From: Candidatus Epulonipiscium viviparus
GTDB taxonomy: Bacteria; Bacillota; Clostridia; Lachnospirales; Cellulosilyticaceae
DNA length: 64,000 nucleotides
Assembly: GCF_030708075.1 (NCBI RefSeq)
Contig: NZ_CP117982.1
Coordinates: forward strand, 248,001-312,000
Reading direction: 5' to 3'
The notes beneath the pieces were generated by a model that was given only the letters and a program-made list of their open reading frames with translations, was not told where the DNA came from and did not search any database. Below are positions 9,176 to 17,783 of this stretch, in pieces. Positions within the stretch are counted from its first letter, which is position 1. Each line of letters starts with the position of its first letter. Both the position numbers and the translations under genes were made by a program.

Positions 9176-10141
9176 CTATTTTTTTGGACCATTGAGATAA
9201 AGTTCATATGCGTCAACAATTTTTTGTACTATAGGGTGTCTAATTACATCATTTCTATCTAAATGACACATCCCAATACCGCTAACATTGCTAAGAACTT
9301 TATAAGCTTCAAACAATCCGCTATGTTGATTACTAGGCAAATCGATTTGAGTCATATCCCCAGTAACAACGGTTTTTGAATTAAATCCTAATCTTGTTAA
9401 AAACATTTTCATCTGTTGAGGAGTTGTATTTTGAGCTTCGTCTAAAACGATAAAAGCATTATTTAGTGTACGTCCTCTCATATATGCAAGAGGAGCAACT
9501 TCTATAAGTCCCTTTTCCATATTTTTATCAAAATTTTCTGGTCCCATAATTTCAAATAATGCGTCATAAAGAGGTCTTAAATAGGGATCAACCTTGCTTT
9601 GCAAATCTCCAGGTAAAAATCCAAGTTTTTCACCCGCTTCTATAGCAGGTCGTGTTAGGATGATTTTACTAACTTCGCCACGTTTAAAACTATCGACTGC
9701 CATCGCCATCGCAAGATAAGTTTTGCCTGTTCCGGCAGGACCCATTCCAAATACGACCATGTTTTTTTTGATAAGTTCTACATATTTTTGTTGACCACTT
9801 GTTTTTGCTTTGATTGGCTTTCCTTGATAAGTAAGAGTTACCACGTTTTGATTCACATGTGTTAAATCTTCTTGACGATTTTTTGTAATGGCTCCCAAAG
9901 TGTAATCAACTAGCTGCTCATCAATTTGATCACCTTGTTCTGCAAAGTGTATAAGTTCTTTTATAACATTACTTGCGAGTTTAACGTTTGTTGTTTCGCC
10001 TAAAATTTTAATACTTTCACCGCGCATTACAAATGTAACATCTAGTTCTTTCTCTATTTTTACGATGTTACCATCCATATTTCCGAAAATTACAGATACA
10101 TGATTGGTTGGTATATTAATTTTCTTCTCAATTCCTGCCAT
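9176..10141 (-). CDS. phoH: PhoH family ATPase (PhoH-like, YqfE/PhoH)
   Basis: A 321-residue PhoH-type P-loop ATPase with an N-terminal KH-like region. Walker A is GMGPAGTGKT, Walker B FIVLDEAQN, and the conserved segment DPYLRPLYDAL lies between them. PhoH proteins are linked to RNA metabolism through their operon with ybeY; the exact activity is uncertain. The ATG at 10141 is preferred to the GTG six bases upstream because the GGAG then lies at a normal distance of eight bases. Twenty-one bases separate it from pgpH downstream. Confidence 0.93.
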   Translation of the reverse strand: MAGIEKKINIPTNHVSVIFGNMDGNIVKIEKELDVTFVMRGESIKILGETTNVKLASNVIKELIHFAEQGDQIDEQLVDYTLGAITKNRQEDLTHVNQNVVTLTYQGKPIKAKTSGQQKYVELIKKNMVVFGMGPAGTGKTYLAMAMAVDSFKRGEVSKIILTRPAIEAGEKLGFLPGDLQSKVDPYLRPLYDALFEIMGPENFDKNMEKGLIEVAPLAYMRGRTLNNAFIVLDEAQNTTPQQMKMFLTRLGFNSKTVVTGDMTQIDLPSNQHSGLFEAYKVLSNVSGIGMCHLDRNDVIRHPIVQKIVDAYELYLNGPKK

Positions 10142-10162
10142 ATTCACTGCTCCTATTCTACG

Positions 10163-11386
10163 TTAACTTAATTGAGGTGATGCGAGACTCATTTGGGGCT
10201 CGCTATTTATTGGTTGCTCTATGCTGATATCTTCTTCTACTATAGCATTTAATACACCATATACAACACCATCTACTGTGCTATAAGACATTTCTTTGGC
10301 TATTATTTTACCAGTTTGACCGATTTTTTTCAACAAATTATCATTTAACGCTCCTTCTAGTTTATCAATAATTTCTGTTTCTGTCCTGGTAGTTATTTGT
10401 TTTGTATACGGAACTTGATCTGTACGTATCCAATAAAACGGAAGAGGAAACATACTGGTAAGTTTTAATTGATTTATTGTAACTAATGTATCTATATTTT
10501 CAGTGAACTCGTCTTTAGTACCTAAATTAAATTGAGTATCAAAAAGTTTTATACTATAGGTTGTCTTATAATCTGCTAAATATACTTTTTGATCTTTATC
10601 TAGTGGCAAAGAGGCTTCTAATGTGTATGGCGTTCTTGCCACTATGGCGGCATCTGCATTTACATAATAAGCGTCTATTACCAAGTCGCTTTCTAACGTA
10701 ACTACTCCAGTAACCAATATATCACCCTTTTTAACGGTATCTCCTTTTTTTACAAGAGGAGTTCCCGAATTTGTGGCAATATATGTAATAATTCCATCTC
10801 TGGTTGCAACGATATTGGTAGGCTCAGTTTCGTTATGTATTATGGGTTTTGGCACAGCTTCCGTAATTTGAACATTAAGTTTTGTGCCTTGAAAACTAAT
10901 TCCAGTCCATAATATTTCATTATGTTGATTAATTAAGTATTGTTCTGCTTCTCTAAGATTTAACTTACTTTTTAAAACTCCGGTAGTATAACCGCCTTCT
11001 CTTAATGTTTGGATGATATCAGTTTCCTCGAGAATATCATTTCCTTCAATTTCTACAAGCCACACAAAAGAAGTTAAAAACCAAAAGAAAGCTACAAATG
11101 CAACGCCCCCTATTATAAACACACTTCTTTTTCTATATTTAAAATTAATAAATGGTAGACCACATTTTTCTAAGATTGAAATTCGGCATTTAGCACGAAA
11201 TACAATGGCTTTTAACTCTTTAAATCCATCCATAGAAGTTTTTAAAACAACTTTATTACCATCAGACTGAGCGTCCCAAAAATAAATGCCTTGATTTAGT
11301 GCTCCATTTAGTAGTTTTTCGATCCGTTCTCCACTGATTTCTACTATAACGTATCCTTTTAAATAATTCCATAAGTATACAAACAT
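10163..11386 (-). CDS. yqfD: Sporulation protein YqfD
   Basis: A 407-residue membrane protein of the YqfD family, expressed in the mother cell during sporulation in Bacillus and linked to the spore cortex and coat programme. One membrane helix at about residues 90-112 (IIGGVAFVAFFWFLTSFVW) follows a cytoplasmic N-terminal part. The large extracytoplasmic part has family landmarks ITEAVPKP and a biotinyl-lipoyl-like segment PLVKKGDTVKKGDILVTGVV. It pairs with yqfC directly upstream, which is good evidence that the organism forms endospores. Confidence 0.93.
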   Translation of the reverse strand: MFVYLWNYLKGYVIVEISGERIEKLLNGALNQGIYFWDAQSDGNKVVLKTSMDGFKELKAIVFRAKCRISILEKCGLPFINFKYRKRSVFIIGGVAFVAFFWFLTSFVWLVEIEGNDILEETDIIQTLREGGYTTGVLKSKLNLREAEQYLINQHNEILWTGISFQGTKLNVQITEAVPKPIIHNETEPTNIVATRDGIITYIATNSGTPLVKKGDTVKKGDILVTGVVTLESDLVIDAYYVNADAAIVARTPYTLEASLPLDKDQKVYLADYKTTYSIKLFDTQFNLGTKDEFTENIDTLVTINQLKLTSMFPLPFYWIRTDQVPYTKQITTRTETEIIDKLEGALNDNLLKKIGQTGKIIAKEMSYSTVDGVVYGVLNAIVEEDISIEQPINSEPQMSLASPQLS

Positions 11387-11416
11387 CTTTTATCTTCCTC
11401 CTTGTTTTGGGGAGTG

Positions 11417-11707
11417 TTAATTTAAATTTACTCCAGATATTTTACCTCGTATTACTATTTCTTCTTTGGTCATACTTTTGGCTAACAAATTTTTTCCTAT
11501 GATAGAAATAACACCAATCTTGGTTTTAAGTCTAATAATCTCTTGGTTATATTCTATTATACTAGAAAAATTTTCAACTCGTAGGTTATCTTCACCAATG
11601 ATAGTTATTAGGGGGAGTCCAATTATTGATTCTTCTACTCCATCGATTGATGATATAAAGTTTTTAAACGTTTTGGTTAGTTCTTTTATTGTTAACCGTT
11701 GGCTCAT
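11417..11707 (-). CDS. yqfC: Sporulation protein YqfC
   Basis: A 96-residue YqfC-family protein, the conserved partner of YqfD in spore formers. The sequence matches the family in ITIIGEDNLRVENFSSIIEYN and the terminal repeat of short beta strands (IRLKTKIGVISIIGKNL, IVIRGKISGV). Biochemical function is unknown. It is the first gene of the long minus-strand operon that continues to about position 2378; the next upstream gene on this strand ends 151 bases away. Confidence 0.9.
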   Translation of the reverse strand: MSQRLTIKELTKTFKNFISSIDGVEESIIGLPLITIIGEDNLRVENFSSIIEYNQEIIRLKTKIGVISIIGKNLLAKSMTKEEIVIRGKISGVNLN

Positions 11708-11858
11708 AACTTTCCCCTTTCAATACATATTATGCTATATTTAGGACAAGTATTCAAATTAAAATTTATTCCCTTAACTAATTAATACTTATTCCTAAAA
11801 ATCCAAACATATACTAAAAAATACTTTGGAATGCATAAATAGCACCCCAAAATCGAAT

Positions 11859-13736
11859 TTATTTATGATTTTTGATCTCTTTTTGAATCTTCTTTAACGC
11901 TTTTTTAGAACCTCGTGCGATATCTCGTTCTTGCTTACGAATTTTGAAGTCTACAAATAAACTATCTATGTCATAGCCGTCTGGATACAATTTATCTGCT
12001 GCGACAATAAGTTTAATTCGTTTGTCATATTCTTTGATAATTTCACCATTATCTTCTATAAAGACCGCAACATTTCTTTCCTTATCTTGTCCTTGATAAA
12101 CAATACCTTCTATATTTTTATCGAGAAGCAATACTTTGTCTCCCTTTTGGAACTCGACGGTTGTGTATTCAATTTCTATCTTCTTGACTTTGCGTTCTAT
12201 TTTTTCGAAATTGTAGTTTTTATCTTTAATGTATCCTGCAGCTCTTTCGATAACATGATTTGGTACACCCATTTTTTGGGAAATATATAGCGCATTACTT
12301 TTTCCGGATTTTCCTATTACTAATTTATATAATGGCTCAAGAGTTTCTTCGTTGAATTCCATTTTAGCAGTATTAAAATCGGGGTGAGATTTGCTATAAT
12401 TTTTAATTTCGCCATAATGAGTAGTGACAATAATAGTAGTTTGCTTTTTATACAACTCTTCCAAGATGGCAATGGCAAGTGCCGCTCCTTCGTTTGGATC
12501 TGTTCCACTGCCTAATTCGTCTAATAATACTAGTGTTTGTTTATCGGCTTGCTTTATGATTGTCGCAAGGTTTTTTATATGCGACGAAAATGTACTTAAT
12601 GAATTTTCAAGGCTCTGATTATCTCCAATGTCTACAAAAATTTTTGAATAGATAGCAATATGACTATTGTCTTTGGCAGGAATAAATAATCCAAGTTGAG
12701 TCATGATTGTCAATAGGCCAACCGTCTTAAGCACTACAGTTTTTCCGCCAGCATTTGGTCCCGTTATTGCTAATGCGCTGTAGGTATCTCCGATTTCTAG
12801 ATCAAGCGGTATAACATTTCCTTCTAATAGCGGATGTTTTCCTGCAATAATTTTTGTATATCCATCAACGTTGATTTTCGGCATTGCTGCATCTATGGCT
12901 ATAGCGTACTTACCCTTAGCAAAAATTAAATCATATTCTGCAATGACTTCGACATTAAGTTTAATTTCTTGTAATTTAGAATTAACAATCTCTGTCAGCA
13001 TTGCTAGTATTTTATATTCTTCTAATTCTTCTTCAGCTTTTAGTGAAATTAGAGCAGAAGTGTGTTTCTGAATAATTTGAGGTTCTATAAAAATAGTATT
13101 TCCTTTATTGGATTTATCTATTTGTGTACCAGTTACCTGATTTTTATACGCTGCTTTTACTTGAATAGTAAAACGATCTTGGCGTTTTGTAATAATAGTA
13201 CTTTCTAAATATTTTTTATTTATAGTTATAAATTTTTGTAATTTTTCTTCTATTTTGCTTTGTTCGATATCTATATGGCGACGTATACGTTTAAGTTCTT
13301 TCGACGCATTGATATCAACTCTACCTTTTGTAATACTTTGATTTATATCGTCTTCAATATTTTTCAAGGCAGTAAGAGATTTGGAATAACTCGCTAAAAT
13401 AGGTGTGTATGCTTCTTTATCTGCAAAAAAGTTTATCACCTTTCGAACTCCATATAAAAAGTCACTTATTTGAACAAGGTTTGAACAATCTAAAACTATT
13501 CCTTTTTCTACTTGTTCTATAATATTTTGAATATTTCCAACACCCTGTAGTGGAATAGTATTTGCAAGCAAACTGATTGCTTCTTTTGTTTCGTCTAAGC
13601 GCTTTTGCACCACTTTAATATATGGACTCGGCGACAGTGTGTCGATTAACATCTTGCCTAAAGAACTTGTTGCATAAGTTTTTAAATGTTCTATCAACCT
13701 ATCATATTCTAATTTATTTTTTATATTCTCATTCAT
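11859..13736 (-). CDS. MutS2-type ATPase lacking the C-terminal Smr nuclease domain
   Basis: A 625-residue MutS2-family ATPase. Order: N-terminal core and lever helices (SSLGKMLID, KRLDETKEAISLL), long helical clamp, then an ABC-type ATPase with Walker A ITGPNAGGKTVVLK, signature ENSLSTFSSH, and Walker B LVLLDELGSGTDPNEG. A KOW-like beta segment follows (FQKGDKVLLL). Typical MutS2 is about 780 residues and ends in an Smr domain; here the protein stops with a basic tail (KKALKKIQKEIKNHK). It may act on branched DNA or collided ribosomes like MutS2, but without the usual nuclease/RNA-binding tail. The ATG at 13736 is preferred because AGGAGC precedes it; an in-frame start 15 codons earlier lies inside the rpsU terminator. 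Confidence 0.88.
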   Translation of the reverse strand: MNENIKNKLEYDRLIEHLKTYATSSLGKMLIDTLSPSPYIKVVQKRLDETKEAISLLANTIPLQGVGNIQNIIEQVEKGIVLDCSNLVQISDFLYGVRKVINFFADKEAYTPILASYSKSLTALKNIEDDINQSITKGRVDINASKELKRIRRHIDIEQSKIEEKLQKFITINKKYLESTIITKRQDRFTIQVKAAYKNQVTGTQIDKSNKGNTIFIEPQIIQKHTSALISLKAEEELEEYKILAMLTEIVNSKLQEIKLNVEVIAEYDLIFAKGKYAIAIDAAMPKINVDGYTKIIAGKHPLLEGNVIPLDLEIGDTYSALAITGPNAGGKTVVLKTVGLLTIMTQLGLFIPAKDNSHIAIYSKIFVDIGDNQSLENSLSTFSSHIKNLATIIKQADKQTLVLLDELGSGTDPNEGAALAIAILEELYKKQTTIIVTTHYGEIKNYSKSHPDFNTAKMEFNEETLEPLYKLVIGKSGKSNALYISQKMGVPNHVIERAAGYIKDKNYNFEKIERKVKKIEIEYTTVEFQKGDKVLLLDKNIEGIVYQGQDKERNVAVFIEDNGEIIKEYDKRIKLIVAADKLYPDGYDIDSLFVDFKIRKQERDIARGSKKALKKIQKEIKNHK

Positions 13737-13751
13737 AACTGCTCCTATTGT

Positions 13752-13791
13752 AAAAAAAAATAAGTCCCACACCAAAAACATGAGGGACCTA
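13752..13791 (-). terminator. Rho-independent terminator after rpsU
   Basis: On the minus strand AGGTCCC pairs with GGGACTT around a short loop, followed by nine T. It lies between the rpsU stop and the mutS2-like gene, so much rpsU transcription should end here. Confidence 0.8.
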
Positions 13792-13799
13792 TTCTTAAA

Positions 13800-13979
13800 C
13801 TAAAATTGTCTATTTTTTTTGCGTGCTGCTTCTGATTTCTTTTTGCGTTTCACACTAGGTTTTTCATAATGTTCTCTTTTGCGAATTTCTTGCATTATTC
13901 CAGCTTTTGCACAGTTTCTTTTGAAACGACGAAGAGCGCTATCTAAAGATTCATTTTCGCGAACAGTAACCTCTGACAT
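13800..13979 (-). CDS. rpsU: 30S ribosomal protein bS21
   Basis: A 59-residue ribosomal protein bS21. The translation [20 protein letters not shown] continues with [20 protein letters not shown] and a lysine-arginine-rich tail, which is the complete conserved family sequence. An AGGGGAG lies upstream of the ATG, and a strong promoter is found at 14058-14086. A terminator follows directly. Confidence 0.97.
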   Translation of the reverse strand: MSEVTVRENESLDSALRRFKRNCAKAGIMQEIRKREHYEKPSVKRKKKSEAARKKNRQF

Positions 13980-14057
13980 ATATTTTCACTCCCCTCCGGT
14001 TGCGGCATTGTGCTTTTAGCATATCTTACGGAGAATTTTTTTAAAGCACTATACAGC

Positions 14058-14086
14058 ATTATACGTGAAAAACCGGATTTAGTCAA
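14058..14086 (-). promoter_or_regulatory. Sigma-A promoter for rpsU
   Basis: On the minus strand TTGACT (14081-14086) and TATAAT (14058-14063) are separated by exactly 17 bases. Transcription would start near 14051, giving a leader of about 70 bases before rpsU. The rest of the 420-base gap up to ppk holds only AT-rich sequence and the ppk terminator. Confidence 0.75.
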
Positions 14087-14353
14087 TAGATAAATTAATT
14101 AATTTATAAAAACAATTGTAAAATTATGTAAAAATAACCAAAATAGTCTTTATTAGTATTACAATTATAATAAATATTTTATAAATTATTGTCATCTAGT
14201 TCTCAGTTACAAAAGATATGACTCATGCTACCGCAGCTGATGCGAAAGTTACGTATATACTTAGTATGACGATTACTATAATTACTACATGCGTGTCGTA
14301 TGAAAATTTGAATTTTGCCTGTATTTATTCTACAGTAACTATCTCAGTATAAA

Positions 14354-14394
14354 TATCAAAAGGTACACTAGAGCAATAAAACTCAGGCGTACCC
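14354..14394 (-). terminator. Terminator after ppk1
   Basis: On the minus strand GGTACGCCTGAG pairs imperfectly with CTCTAGTGTACC across an eight-base loop, followed by TTTTG. It directly follows the ppk1 stop. Confidence 0.6.
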
Positions 14395-14400
14395 TTTAAT

Positions 14401-16461
14401 TTAGTAAGGTAATTCTTGCCCAGCATTTTTGTAGGCCTCGTTAATAAAATATATTTGAGAGTCCATGGCATCATCGAATTCTTTGCGCACATATTCTCCG
14501 GCTGAAGTCATAAATCTGGCTTTTGTATTATCTTTTAGCATCACTTCTAGAGTTTCATAAATATGGTTTTTGATTTTGCTATCATAAATAGGCGCAGCGA
14601 CTTCAACACGTTTTTCCAAATTTCGGGGCATACAATCTGCAGACGAAATATAGATTTGCATATCATCAGGTTGTCCAAATACATACAATCTGGAGTGCTC
14701 TAAAAATCTACCCACAATACTAGTAATGTAAATATTTTCACTAGAATCTTTAATATTTGGTAACAAACAAGATATTCCGCGTATAATCAAATCAATTTTG
14801 ACACCTGCTCTAGAAGCTTTTACAAGCGCATCGATGATATCTGATTCTGTCAGAGAATTCATTTTCATAATAATACGACCGTTTTGAGTTTGATGTTGCT
14901 TTTCAATTTCTCTATCGATTAGTAAAATTAACTTATTTTTGAAGGCAAACGGTGAGACAACAATACATTTATACGTTCCATTTAAATTTTCTGTAGGGAT
15001 ATTCTTAAAAAAGCTATCAATATCTTGCCCGATATTTTGATCAGCAGTCATAAGAGAAAGGTCCGTATAAACTTTGGCCGTAACTTCATTATAATTTCCT
15101 GTTCCAATTTGAGAAATATAAGTAATTTCGCCAGAATCTTCCATAAACGAAATTAAACAGACTTTTGAATGAACCTTAAAGTATTCAAGTCCAAATATGA
15201 CGGTACATCCTGCTTCTTTTAATTTCTCAAACCAATTGATGTTGTTGCTTTCATCAAATCTGGCCCGAAGCTCCATAATTACAAATACACTTTTGCCATT
15301 TTCGGCAGCTCGGCATAAATAATCCACGATTCTTGTTTTGGGGGCCATTCTATAAATTGTAATTTTAATAGATATAACTTTTGGGTCACTTGCAGCTTCT
15401 TTTAGCAGTTTTAAGAATGGCATGATGCTTTCGTATGGATAAGATAGCAATAGATCTTGGTCCCGAATTTGTTTCATTATGGATTGATTAATATCAATAT
15501 TGGGTGATAGCTGCGCCGATATTTTTTTATATGTGATTTTTTCTACAATATCTTTTGGTAACATCTTAAATAAATCTGACACATAGCTAAAATCCATTGG
15601 ACTGCTAGTAATTAAAAAATACTTCTCAGGCAATTTTAACGATTTTTTTAAAAGCTTCATGGTTTCTTTTTCCAAATCATTTGATAGCTCTAATCGCACC
15701 GGAGCCAGTCGACCACGTTTGCGCAGCAATGATTTAATATGATCGACGTAATCTTCGTCTTCATCGTTTATTTCTTCATCTAAATTGATATCAGCATTTC
15801 GAGTTAACCTAATTATACTCGAGTCTAACATCGTAAACTTTTTAAATAGTTTATGAGCAAATTTCAATATCACATATTCTGTTAATATATATCTAGTTTT
15901 TTCTGGATTGAGATATATGATTTTGGGATAATTAGAAGGGAAGGTTATAATGCCATGTTTAATTTTATTTTCTTTTTGCAGTCGCAAAATAATCGCTTGC
16001 ATATTGTTATATAACTGCGGAAACGGTGAATGCTTGCTTACAATTGCCGGAGACAAAATAGGTGTTAGATGCTCGTTAAAATATGCCTTCACTGTTTCCA
16101 TTTCTTCTTTGTTTAAATCTTTAATTTCCAGACCATGGATGCTGTAATCCTTTAGCTGCGTATTAACATCACGATAAATGCTATCCCTTTTTTTGTAGAG
16201 ATAGCCTAATTTGAGATATATAGCATTCAGTTGATCTTCTGCCGTCATTCCGGTTTTGTCTTTTTTATTTGCATCTGTTATCAGTTGGTCAAACAGTCCT
16301 CCAACGCGAATCATCACAAATTCATCTAGATTATTAGAAAATATTGAAATAAATTTTAATCTTTCTCCTATTGGAACAGTCTTATCATCTGCTTCATCTA
16401 AAACCCTATCATTGAAATTTAACCAAGATAATTCCCTATTTTGCATGTAGTTTCTAGTCAT
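14401..16461 (-). CDS. ppk1: Polyphosphate kinase 1
   Basis: A 686-residue PPK1 that reversibly transfers the terminal phosphate of ATP to polyphosphate. The N-terminal domain begins with the family motif NRELSWLNFNDRVLDEA; the two phospholipase-D-like C-terminal domains carry the phosphorylated-histidine motif HSKVCLI and the second histidine motif HSRLYVFGQ. Length is typical. The ATG at 16461 is chosen because GGAGGAG stands seven bases upstream; it overlaps the end of the exopolyphosphatase gene by eight bases. The pair makes a polyphosphate synthesis and degradation operon. Confidence 0.95.
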   Translation of the reverse strand: MTRNYMQNRELSWLNFNDRVLDEADDKTVPIGERLKFISIFSNNLDEFVMIRVGGLFDQLITDANKKDKTGMTAEDQLNAIYLKLGYLYKKRDSIYRDVNTQLKDYSIHGLEIKDLNKEEMETVKAYFNEHLTPILSPAIVSKHSPFPQLYNNMQAIILRLQKENKIKHGIITFPSNYPKIIYLNPEKTRYILTEYVILKFAHKLFKKFTMLDSSIIRLTRNADINLDEEINDEDEDYVDHIKSLLRKRGRLAPVRLELSNDLEKETMKLLKKSLKLPEKYFLITSSPMDFSYVSDLFKMLPKDIVEKITYKKISAQLSPNIDINQSIMKQIRDQDLLLSYPYESIMPFLKLLKEAASDPKVISIKITIYRMAPKTRIVDYLCRAAENGKSVFVIMELRARFDESNNINWFEKLKEAGCTVIFGLEYFKVHSKVCLISFMEDSGEITYISQIGTGNYNEVTAKVYTDLSLMTADQNIGQDIDSFFKNIPTENLNGTYKCIVVSPFAFKNKLILLIDREIEKQHQTQNGRIIMKMNSLTESDIIDALVKASRAGVKIDLIIRGISCLLPNIKDSSENIYITSIVGRFLEHSRLYVFGQPDDMQIYISSADCMPRNLEKRVEVAAPIYDSKIKNHIYETLEVMLKDNTKARFMTSAGEYVRKEFDDAMDSQIYFINEAYKNAGQELPY

Positions 16462-17356
16462 AGATTTCTCCTCCAAGCTGATGATACAAATATCCTTCGC
16501 GTAAGCCAAAATTACTAACTATAATTTTTTTTGCACTTATATATTTCGTAATTTCCTTAGCTATAATTAGACCAGGGATAGTAGTGTGCAGTCTTTCGGG
16601 TGCAACTTTTAGTATCAAATTAGTGCTTGCTTTTTTGTATTCTTGTATAAATTCTAATAAATTATATAACTCAGCTGTATCAAAAAATTTTCCTTTGACA
16701 CCATATTTTCTAGCACACATTTTTTTTATTGTACGAAGAGAACCTCCTATTCCTAATATCGTATCAATGCGTTTATTTTGAATAAATTCTACGTCTTGTA
16801 GAAGATTGCGGACATGTTCACACATAGATTTTTGCTCTTTTTTATTGGGTATAATATCATTAACAAACATTGAATATAGAGATAAAGATCCTATTGGCAA
16901 GCTAATGCAGTCAACTTCCTGCCCATCTACATATTCTAACAATTCGGTGCTTCCACCACCAATATCGATAAGTAGACCTGTTTTTAACTTATTGCTTTTT
17001 GAGGCTCCCAAAAACCCCAGCTCAGCCTCCATTTTGCCAGATAGTAAATCTATCTCAAAGCCTGTTCGTTTTTCAATTTCAGCAACCACCTCGACGCTGT
17101 TTGTAACATTTCTAAGAGATGCGGTTGAAAATACAAATAATTGTTTCACATTGATAATCGATAACGTATTCTTAAACATATTGAGTGCATTTGAAGCTAT
17201 ATTAACCCCAGATTGAGTTAGTTCTCCGTTTTTGCGATATCCTGCTAACCCAACAGTTTCTTTAGTATTTAATAAACGTACAAAATCATTGCCCTCTTTA
17301 CGGTAAATACATAATCTAATAGTGTTAGACCCTAAATCTATAACTGCATACTCCAT
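16454..17356 (-). CDS. ppx: Exopolyphosphatase / Ppx-GppA family phosphatase
   Basis: A 300-residue Ppx/GppA protein of the ASKHA fold, the short form without the C-terminal HD domain. Phosphate-binding motifs are AVIDLGSNTIRLCIY at the start and LLIDIGGGSTELLEY in the middle; GIGGSLRT follows. It would cleave terminal phosphate from polyphosphate or act on pppGpp. It overlaps and is co-transcribed with ppk1. The ATG at 17356 has a GGGAG nine bases upstream; a GTG two codons earlier would be too close to it. Confidence 0.92.
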   Translation of the reverse strand: MEYAVIDLGSNTIRLCIYRKEGNDFVRLLNTKETVGLAGYRKNGELTQSGVNIASNALNMFKNTLSIINVKQLFVFSTASLRNVTNSVEVVAEIEKRTGFEIDLLSGKMEAELGFLGASKSNKLKTGLLIDIGGGSTELLEYVDGQEVDCISLPIGSLSLYSMFVNDIIPNKKEQKSMCEHVRNLLQDVEFIQNKRIDTILGIGGSLRTIKKMCARKYGVKGKFFDTAELYNLLEFIQEYKKASTNLILKVAPERLHTTIPGLIIAKEITKYISAKKIIVSNFGLREGYLYHQLGGEIYD

Positions 17357-17430
17357 TTTCACTCACTCCCTTTGGTTGTATTTTGCGTAATTCATTGCGT
17401 TCTTATCCATAAAATTTTTTATTATGAATA

Positions 17431-17469
17431 CAAAATTAAAAGCAACCACAAGTGAAAGTTTGCGGTTGC
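17431..17469 (-). terminator. Strong terminator after the 42-residue TrpB-like mini-gene
   Basis: On the minus strand GCAACC and GGTTGC close a hairpin with further pairing of GCAAA with the interior, followed by TTTTAATTTTG. It begins 11 bases past the stop codon of the mini-gene. Confidence 0.8.
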
Positions 17470-17479
17470 TCATGTTTTT

Positions 17480-17608
17480 CTATAAATTAGGTAGATTTGG
17501 TAAGCCCGTCTGCATATAATTGAGACAATTCATATCAGCTCTCAGGTTATACCATGGCTTTGGCATTTCATCTTCTTCTAGATAGATTTTATATGGTATT
17601 GTTGCCAT
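17480..17608 (-). CDS. 42-residue TrpB N-terminal-like mini-gene
   Basis: Translates to a 42-residue protein starting MATIPYKIYLEEDEMPKPWY and continuing NLRADM. This matches the first 26 or so residues of TrpB2-type tryptophan synthase beta chains (pattern ...KIYL-x-E-x-E-MP-x-x-WYN-x-RADM...), after which similarity ends and a stop is reached at QTGLPNLPNL. No other trp gene is in the window and no frame resumes the enzyme downstream. A promoter (17655-17683), an AGAAGG ribosome site and a strong terminator flank it, so it should be expressed as a unit. It is either a truncated trpB remnant or a retained micro-gene; no catalytic residues remain. Confidence 0.65.
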   Translation of the reverse strand: MATIPYKIYLEEDEMPKPWYNLRADMNCLNYMQTGLPNLPNL

Positions 17609-17654
17609 TTTTTTCCTTCTAAATTTGTTATTAGCCACTTAATCGACTAACGGG

Positions 17655-17683
17655 ACTATATCATATGCCCCGAAAATGAACAA
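17655..17683 (-). promoter_or_regulatory. Promoter of the TrpB-like mini-gene
   Basis: On the minus strand TTGTTC (17678-17683) and TATAGT (17655-17660) are 17 bases apart, about 40 bases before the mini-gene start. Confidence 0.5.
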
Positions 17684-17783
17684 GGTGAAAGCACAACTTT
17701 TTTCAATTACGTACATACATGTGAATAACTTACGTAATATCGGGTATACTTTGCCATATATTGCAAGGTATGGAGGACGAATT

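Noticed and set aside
14087-14353. Possible gene or RNA in the rpsU-ppk1 gap
   Set aside because: Both strands are broken by stops, and apart from the rpsU promoter and the ppk1 terminator nothing structured was found. A short stretch resembling the serA extension by eye is too weak to report.
17480-17608. Tryptophan attenuator leader peptide
   Set aside because: Only one tryptophan codon, no trp genes downstream on the same strand, and similarity to TrpB itself explains the sequence better.
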